DNA from: Medicago truncatula
Lineage: Eukaryota > Streptophyta > Magnoliopsida > Fabales > Fabaceae
Direction of reading: 5' to 3'
Assembly (NCBI RefSeq): GCF_003473485.1
Contig: NC_053047.1
Location: 9,811,001 to 9,875,000 of the forward strand
DNA length: 64,000 nt
In this document: positions 56,941 through 64,000 of the stretch, one piece after another
How the letters are laid out: each line of letters begins with the position of its first letter
Numbering within the stretch: the stretch's first letter is position 1
Program-made: the position numbers and the translations under genes
Notes under the pieces: generated by a model
The model's input: only the letters and a program-made list of their open reading frames with translations
What the model was told of the DNA's origin: nothing
The model's database searches: none

Positions 56941-57418
56941 TTGCATTTCTTAATATAACTCTCTTTTGAATATTAGTCTTCATAGTTACATGCAATATTT
57001 CATCTATCAAAGAGTAGATAGACTCCACCCAAATTTCATAGTCAACAAGAGTAATGAGAATCATGTGGGCTCTACTCTTTCCTCACCCTTTTTGTCTTCT
57101 TTCTTTTTCTTTAAGTTTGTAGGAAATGAAAATAACTTAATAAAATACATCTTTTTAATTTGTACTTTACCTCTTCTTTGAAACGTTGTCTTTCTTCTCT
57201 CATTCATGTAACTCAGTCATGGATTTTAAGAGAGAGAGAGAGAGAGACAAACTTTACAATGCAATTGAATGATCCCTTTATATTTATTTTATTATGTCAT
57301 CCTTTGATTTGTTTTTCTTTACCTTCTTTTTTAGTTGCTTATTTTCTTCACTACTAGTAGCATTTTGAAAGAAGGAGAAAAATCATATTTATCCAAAGTT
57401 AAAGCCTCTTTTGGGACC

Positions 57419-59399
57419 ATGAGTTCACTAAACTTGAACAATGATGGTTATGGTTTCTCTTTGGACTTGAATATTTCTTCCCTTCCATCTCCACTTCCTT
57501 CTTCATCTTCTACTCCTCTTTTGGGTCATATCGGTAACAATGAATCTAGAAAGTTCAAAATACCCTTTGGGATTTCTAACCCTTCAGTGATCCTTCCTAA
57601 TGAGAGCATGGTCAAAAATAATGAAGGGAATTTTGGGGATGAGAGAAAGAACTTGTCTATGAAAGGTTACAAGGAAGAAAATGAGAAATTTGGGAACACC
57701 AAGCTTTCCATTAGAGGTCATTGGAGACCATCTGAAGATGCTAAGCTTAAAAAACTTGTTGATGAATTTGGTCCTCACAATTGGAACAACATTGCTGAAC
57801 AAATACATGGAAGATCAGGTATAATCCTAAACTAGAACATAACACATTTTAATTATTGAAATTTCAAAAAGATTATTAATTTTTTTTTTTTATCAAAGTT
57901 GTCTTAATATTGTAAATAGTTAATTTTCATTTATTTTATTTTTTTGACAAAAAGTTTTATTTTAAAAAAAATCGAATATTTTCAAGAGGTGCTCTTAATA
58001 TATTTATTAAAATTGCCTTAGTATTTTTTTGATGAAATTCTCTTTATTTTGGATTATTTTTTATATTTATTCTAACGCAATTGGTTGGTGCACAATGATG
58101 ATTTTTTTTTTTACGACAGTGTTATAAACCATTGATGCCGAGTTCGTTTCCTAATGATAAAAGAAAATTTGATAATCATTTTTTTTAATTTTTTTTTGGA
58201 CATATTGATGTTACATTTAAATTGTGTTTTCAAGATTTAAATTTAATTCATTTGTAATATGTTTTTGAAGGAGTTTATGTAATGTAACATTTGAGTTTCC
58301 TTTTGTGATAATGGTAATTGAAGGGAAAAGTTGCAGATTAAGGTGGTGTAATCAGCTAGATCCTAGAATTAATAGAGCAGCTTTTAGTGAGGAAGAAGAG
58401 GAGAAGCTTTTGCATGCTCATACACTTCATGGTAACAAATGGTCACACATTTGCAAATTCTTTCCTGGAAGGACAGACAATGCACTGAAGAATCATTTTC
58501 ATGTGATTATGGCTAGGAAGCAAAGGGAACTATTATCATCTATTTCAAGAAAGAGAAAGCTAACATTTCAAATCCCAGCAAATAATAATGTAGCTAGCAA
58601 ATCAGCAATCACAAGTCCCTTTGATGAATCTAACTCAACTTGCACCAATCTCAACCTCACTACTAGGCCTTTGCTTAATTACCATGCCTATGGTTCACAA
58701 ATGAGTATGTTTTGAATCCTTCACTTTAGCTTATCAAATGATTTTAAATATAGAAAATGCTGACTTATATTCGTGAAGCACCGGTTAAGAAAGTCAAATA
58801 TAATAGTATTATATTGGAAATTGTGCAGTCAGTGCCTCAAAAGTGTAATTTTCAACTTAAAACTTCATCTTTTGACATCATCAACCAGTATCCTAGAGAC
58901 ACTAACGTGACCCAATAAATATAGATCCGCGGCCATGATATTCAATTGACGCTGCATCAGTCACATTTAACAACGATTATCATTTAAAACCCTTAAATTT
59001 CCTCAAATTTTTGTTATTTTCTCTATGTCTTAATTTATGCTAAATATCCTATATTAATTTATTTGACATAAGCTATATATGATCATGTTGTTGATTTTTT
59101 TTTATTGTGTTATTTTTTTAGGCTTACTTAGAGAAAGAAAGGTAGAAGCAGTGGACTATGGTTTTGCCAAAATTTGCAGTGCAATGAGAGGTTGTTCTCA
59201 AGGTCACATGGGAAAACTTAAGAGTGTGGACCAATCCAATCATTCATATTCAAACTCAGAAGTTTCAGTATCTGAGTCAGTTGCAACAAACATGAACAAT
59301 GGATCAATTTTGGGGGAAAGTGAAAATGTTAGAGATAAGATTAAGGTGTCATTTATTGACTTTCTTGGAGTAGGTGATACATATGGAACTTTTTGTTGA
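57419..59399 (+). CDS. R2R3-MYB transcription factor, tandem copy 3
   Basis: Exons 57419-57818, 58324-58704 and 59122-59399 join in frame to 352 residues. MSSLNLNNDGYGFSLDLNIS matches the other copies; an earlier in-frame ATG is less likely as the start. A stretch of about 25 residues (GDERKNLSMKGYKEENEKF) is inserted before R2. R2: RGHWRPSEDAKLKKLVDEFG, HNWNNIAEQIHGRSGKSCR, LRWCNQLDPR. R3: FSEEEEEKLLHAHTLHGNKW, SHICKFFPGRTDNALKNHF, HVIMARKQRE. It is closer to the canonical MYB52/54/56-clade sequence (GHWRP, NQLDPRINR, HVIMARK) than copies 1 and 2 and may be the parent type. The third R3 Trp is Phe. Acceptor of intron 1 is AAG rather than CAG. The C terminus extends to GDTYGTFC. Intact. Confidence 0.88.
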
Positions 59400-59648
59400 T
59401 GTAATAGTTTTAGGAAAATGTTAACGAGTGTCTTTGGGAGCAAAGAAACAAAAGGGTGTAATGGGAAATTGAAGAGGGAAGTTGTAATGTAATAGTGGTA
59501 AAAGATGCATTGATGTTGTAGGTTTTATCTACACTCACTCATACTGTGAGTTTTGTTTCCAGTAATAAAAATTAATTTGAATAAACTGATTCAATAAAAC
59601 TAATTATTATTAATAATACAAGTTTAAACATAAAGTTTTTTATGTTTG

Positions 59649-59652
<4 letters not shown>

Positions 59653-59690
<38 letters not shown>
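59653..59690 (+). repeat. (TA)n microsatellite
   Basis: An uninterrupted TA dinucleotide run of roughly 38 bases downstream of MYB copy 3. Confidence 0.85.
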
Positions 59691-59694
<4 letters not shown>

Positions 59695-60860
59695 GTGAGA
59701 TGAACAAAAAAAATTGAAGCTTGCGGAGATAAAATTTTCAATTTCTAGTTTTTAATATAAAATTAAAACTAACTGAAATATAAGAAAAGAAATCTATTTT
59801 CTTTAAGAAGAAAAAAAATAAAAATTTTAATTAAAAATATCCAACTATGTACCATCTAACTGAAAGTCTAATCAAATATCTTCCAATAGATAACAAACGG
59901 TATTATGCACAAATGACATAATCTATCTCATCCAAACGATATTAGGTGAATTTTTTTTATTGAATATAGCAAAGTAAAACTATTTTAATTTCTTTGTTAA
60001 AAAGAATACTTTTAAGAAATAAATCACACAACAAAAGGAGGAACCATATCTAAATCAGTAGAAAATAAGCACTAAAGAACAAATATAAATAAATGAGAAC
60101 TTATGGGGAAGTTAATGAAAATAAAAGCTGAAAGAGAAGACAAACAAGAAGTTGTATTGTAGCATGTCATCACCATCATCAATATCAACATAGGGTTGAA
60201 AGTCTTCAACAGTTCAAAGTTTTGAATAACAACCATGGCAGAACAGCTGGATAACAAATGTAGAGTACTTGTATTGGCAAAATCAACAGATGTTTCTCTT
60301 GCATTGTTCTTCTTTAGGTTATATTTTCAACTCTGAACCACAAATTTTGTTCCATTACTAGAGATAAACGACATTCAAAATAGTTGTTTTAAAAAGATGT
60401 CTTCTAAAAATGAGTTTTATGAAAAACTAAAGGCTTAAATGCACTTTTGGCCCACTATGTTTGCCGCCGTAGCAATTTTGGTCCCCTAACAAAAAAAAGT
60501 GCAATCTTGGCTCTCATACCACCGTTGGGGAGTCCAGGGAGCCCCGGGAGCGGCAATGGGACAAACGTCCAGGACCATAAGAGACTTAAACACCATACTA
60601 TTACCCAAAACCAATGTGCATACTAAAAAGTTCCTTGCACAATTGCAATTTTTTTAGTTTTTACCATTCGAAGGTCGGGAGTTTTTGTTCCTTTAGTTGC
60701 CAATCAGATCATAATATATTTTTGTTCCTTTAGTCTTTAAGAATCATTTTTCAAGGTCGCTTTTATTTAGGGCAAACCTTACCTCTTTTACGACTTTGCA
60801 GGTGTTTCATGTTAACAATACAAATACAAAATCGTGAAAGAGAGAATAGGAACAACAATG
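59691..60860. other. Spacer with one MITE-like phrase
   Basis: At about 60430 the phrase GGCTTAAATGCACTTTTGGC, followed by GTAGCAATTTTGGTCCCC, is a common legume MITE/MULE terminus as remembered; the opposite end was not located. No gene was seen. Confidence 0.4.
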
Positions 60861-60985
60861 TGTTAAGTATCCGACAGAAAAACAAATAAATTTGAAGGAA
60901 AAGTTCTCTTCTATTATTGAATACACAAAATGGCTTTTTTAAATAGCCTTAAACCAGAACCACCACACTTAAATCTGGGTTTTTT
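60861..60985 (-). mobile_element. Truncated copia LTR (distal copy)
   Basis: The segment matches the opening of 62465-62902 (ACAGAAAAACAAA, GTTCTCTTCTATTATTGAAT, AAATAGCCTTA, CCACCACAC) but breaks off after about 125 bases. Confidence 0.75.
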
Positions 60986-61035
60986 GGCCAGAGAATTGGA
61001 GTGTTCATATTAACAATTGATGTCCAACATTTTTT

Positions 61036-61209
61036 GTGAAGAATATGACACCAGAAGAAGCTTGGTCTGGTCGCAAACTAGTTGTTGATCACTTTAGAGT
61101 ATTTGGATGCATAACATATGTGCATGTTCCTGATCCAAAGAGAAAGAAACTTGATAATAAGCGAGAGAAATGTGTTCTTCTTGAATCATTCGATTTCCAT
61201 ACATCCTAA
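61036..61209 (+). pseudogene. Ty1/copia integrase fragment, plus orientation
   Basis: Reads VKNMTPEEAWSGRKLVVDHF then RVFGCITYVHVPDPKRKKLD and NKREKCVLL, the conserved stretch at the C-terminal side of copia integrase (relatives: TPEEAWSG.KPSV.HLRVFG). It is opposite in orientation to the gag and protease that follow at 61264-62064, so the element has been rearranged. Confidence 0.8.
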
Positions 61210-61263
61210 TAGCAACAACTAATCCCTATTTTGGATCATGAATTTGGCAAGTTCCCTTCTGAA

Positions 61264-62150
61264 TTACAATTGCTCAAGTGTTTCTTGCAATTGTTTAAGT
61301 TTTGGCACATAATACACATCATCTATTTTCTCCATCTGCCATTTCATCTGCACTTTAACACATCCTTTTCCCATAACACGCATGCTAGAGTCATTACCAA
61401 GCTTGAAACTTTGTCGGAAACTTTCATTTAAATCACAGAAAAGGTTTTTGTTACCTGTCATGTGATTGCTGCATCCAGAATCAAGGTACCAGATCTCCCT
61501 ATTTTCAGCTTGCTCGTTCTCCTTGTAAGCCATCAATAATATTTCTTCCTCATCTGTTTCAATAAAGTTTGCCTTTTCTTCTGTTTTATCGAAACATTTC
61601 CATTAAAAGTGGTCAATTTTGTGACAATTGTAGCATTCAAAGGATGACTTGTAAAAACTTCCTTCTCTAGTGCCACGACCACGTCTCCTACCTCTTCCTC
61701 TAAAGCTTCATCGACGACCACTTCTTCCAGAAAAATTTCCAGCATGAGTCACTTTGAGAGCTTGCTCTTCCTCAACATGATTTGACATGTGTTGTTCATG
61801 CATTAATAGTGAACATTGTAATTCATCTACTGACATAGTGTCAATGTCATTTGATTCTTCTATTGAATATACGACATAATCAAACTTAGATGTCATAGAG
61901 CATATAATTTTCTCTATAATTCTCACATCTTCCATCTTCTCTCCATGTATCCTCATCCGGTTTGCAATCGTCAACGTCCTTGCAAAATACTCATCAACAG
62001 ATTCTCCAGCTTTCATGTGCAGAATTTCAAACTCTTTACAAAGAGCTTGTAATTGAGCGTGCATGTCTCTACTATTGCCTTGATACTTCTTCTTTAAGGA
62101 GTCCCATATGTCGTTGGAAGTATCGTTCTTAAGAATGGTTTTGAGAACAA
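61264..62150 (-). pseudogene. Ty1/copia gag and protease fragment
   Basis: On the minus strand, gag of the UBN2 type spans about 62100-61700 (LQALCKEFEILHMKAGESVD, EYFARTLTIANRMRIHGEKM, SMTSKFDYVVYSIEES, MSVDELQCSLLMHEQ). A CCHC knuckle follows near 61640-61595 (CYNCHKIDHF, stop codon, WKC). Then the protease opening IWYLDSGCSNHMTGNKNLF starts at about 61494 and ends at VPKLKQ. The stop within the zinc knuckle and the loss of RT and most of integrase make it non-autonomous. The primer site lies near 62455. Confidence 0.85.
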
Positions 62151-62464
62151 CTCATTCAATTGTTTGATACAAATAATTCTTTGCCTTTAGATCCTTCAGC
62201 TTCAATTCATTTCTCGCCTTCAAATGTGCATCAGTCAAGATTGTTTCATCCCTTACTTCTGGAATTCCTTCCTCAACCAGTCCCCAATATTCCTTTTATC
62301 TCAAAAAATCTCCATCAACAAGCTCCAATGATCATAATGACCATCAAGATTCAGAATTGATGGATGCACGAATCCTCTACTGCTCCCTTCAGTTGTTATT
62401 GCCTATGTTCACATAAGACTACTGCTTCAAGTTATCCGGCCCTTTGTGAAGCTCTAATACCAAA

Positions 62465-62902
62465 TGATCAGTATCAGACAGAAAAACAAAGAAATTTGAA
62501 GGGAAGGTTCTCTTCTATTATTGAATAAACACAAAATGGCTTTTTTTAAATAGCCTTACGCTAGAACCACCACACGTAAATGTGGGTTAACTACTGACCA
62601 AACTTAGCCACAAAGAGGGAAATATCTTAATGACTAAATCAAACTAACAGCAAGTCAACAACAATTCCTAATTTAAATGATAACAAAACAACCTTACTTC
62701 CTTATTAATATAATTTATTAGACAGAAAGACAAAACAAATAAAAACAAACAGCCACTAACTTCAACATAATGAAGGCTAGGATTTCCTATAATATCAATA
62801 ACTTAACATTACAAAAGGTTACAAGAGAATATATATAAAACCTAATCGAATCTAAACCTAGTGGGTCCAATGACATAGATCCAATAATTTTATTATCTAA
62901 CA
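62465..62902 (-). mobile_element. Copia 5' LTR with primer-binding site
   Basis: On the minus strand the LTR runs from TGTTAGATAATAAAA to CTGATACTGATCA (438 bp) and is followed directly by TTTGGTATTAGAGC, a one-base variant of the TGGTATCAGAGC initiator-tRNA primer site, then leader and gag. The target duplication was not found. Confidence 0.8.
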
Positions 62903-64000
62903 CCTCCTCTCAAATTCATGATGCATCAACAAGAAGTATTATGAGTTTGTCAAACGAAAAACAAAAAACATATTAAATAATACTACCCCTCAAGTTAAAG
63001 CTTACTAAACTTTAAACTTATTACAAATTAACCCTGAAAATAAACCAACCTAATTTATACCATAACTAATTAAGAGAAGCGACTAAAGTGACTAACCATC
63101 ATAGAGACGAGCATCAACCAAAGAAAAGAACCATCAATCAAAGTGGGTAACCATCATAGATAGGAGCATCAGTAAAAGCAAATAACCATCAGAGTGAGAA
63201 GCAGCTAAGGAGTGAACCAACTAAGTAAAGATCCAAACCAAAAAACTCCAATTCAAACCAAATAGAAGAAAATGTAGGGAGACGCAACCAAAAATGAAGA
63301 ACAAATAGAGAGAAAGAAACAACCAAACATAAGAAATCGATTGGGAGAATATCAATCAAACAAAGAAGAATCAACAGAGAAAGAAATAATCAAACAATAT
63401 ATATATAGTCAGATCCATTGACATCAAATATCAACGGATTCGTTGACACCAAATCTCAACCATCAATTTTTTAATCCAAAGGTTGTAATTGTTTCTTAAA
63501 TTAACTAACTCACGTGAGCCTTCACCATTTACTTTCATATGATCACAAACTCATTAAACGAACAACAATGGAAGTATGTATGTTCTAACTGATCTCAACT
63601 ACACAATCACCTCTAGTCCTGATTCATACCAATCAAAGAGAGCAACTTGTGGTTTTCAGCACACCGATAATTGGCAGCCAGCTCTATTTAATTTGAAGGG
63701 ATTTTTCATTTAACCAAATCTATAACTTTTGATTTTATCTATTATGCATCCATATCTGCAATTGCTTTTTCATTCATGTATATTTTCCACGCCTTAAATC
63801 CCAACAATCGAAGAAAAACATAAAAATATACAATTAGATTTCAATTGATTTAGTAAATTTACATAGGTTGTGATTCATATGAGCAATTAGCTATGGGTGA
63901 ATGAAGATGCAAAGGAGCAGCCAATTACTCTTCTGGGTGTGAATAATTGGTCATTGTATAGTAGATAATTTGAGACCGATTAGAAGAAACGATTCTTGAA
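62903..64000. other. Terminal stretch, no gene seen
   Basis: AT-rich, with A/G-rich repetitive words such as ACCATCATAGA around 63090-63190, possibly further retroelement sequence. No coding family was recognised. Confidence 0.4.

Overview
The window is AT-rich plant nuclear DNA: spliced genes with GT-AG introns, TATA boxes, and many LINE, SINE, MITE and LTR relics. The retroelement proteins (a LINE zinc-binding RT tail, a copia gag, a hAT-TTF transposase) and the gene set look like a legume (Fabaceae), possibly Medicago or Trifolium. That placement rests on recollection of repeat families, not on a search. Exon structures below were read by eye from splice signals and reading frame.

Layout. 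1-5.7 kb: relics of hAT transposons, one (3172-5666) carrying a nested Mutator-like element and a MITE. 6.26-7.38 kb (-): a short HD-Zip IV homeobox gene lacking the START domain. 8-13 kb: LTR/primer-site relic, SINE, a dead LINE (10.0-11.2 kb) and a TIR element (11.2-12.9 kb). 13.8-22.8 kb (+): a complete 13-exon ArfGAP gene (AGD14 type), whose introns hold a SINE, a solo LTR with perfect target duplication and MITEs. 23.8-26.0 kb (-): a two-exon GT47 exostosin-type glycosyltransferase. 27.4-29.8 kb: SINE, MITE and a decayed MULE transposase. 30.2-33.0 kb (+): a tandem pair of small secreted PSY-type (tyrosine-sulfated) peptide hormone precursors. 33.4-39.8 kb: palindrome-rich tandem repeat, Ty3/gypsy fragment, ~2.1 kb LTR-like repeat, Stowaway MITE. 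40-59.4 kb (+): three tandem R2R3-MYB genes (MYB52/54/56/105/117-like clade) with their duplicated upstream regions, broken up by LINE, MITE, LTR and Cassandra-type insertions. 60.8-62.9 kb: a rearranged Ty1/copia element.

The genes do not form a pathway; they are independent loci. The most interesting points are the PSY-type peptide pair, the START-less HD-Zip IV gene, and the MYB array. In that array one copy is frameshifted yet shares a block of at least 432 bp, identical by eye, with its neighbour, and all copies have lost the third R3 tryptophan. The paralogous units also preserve empty sites for several insertions. I found no clear previously undescribed multi-gene system.
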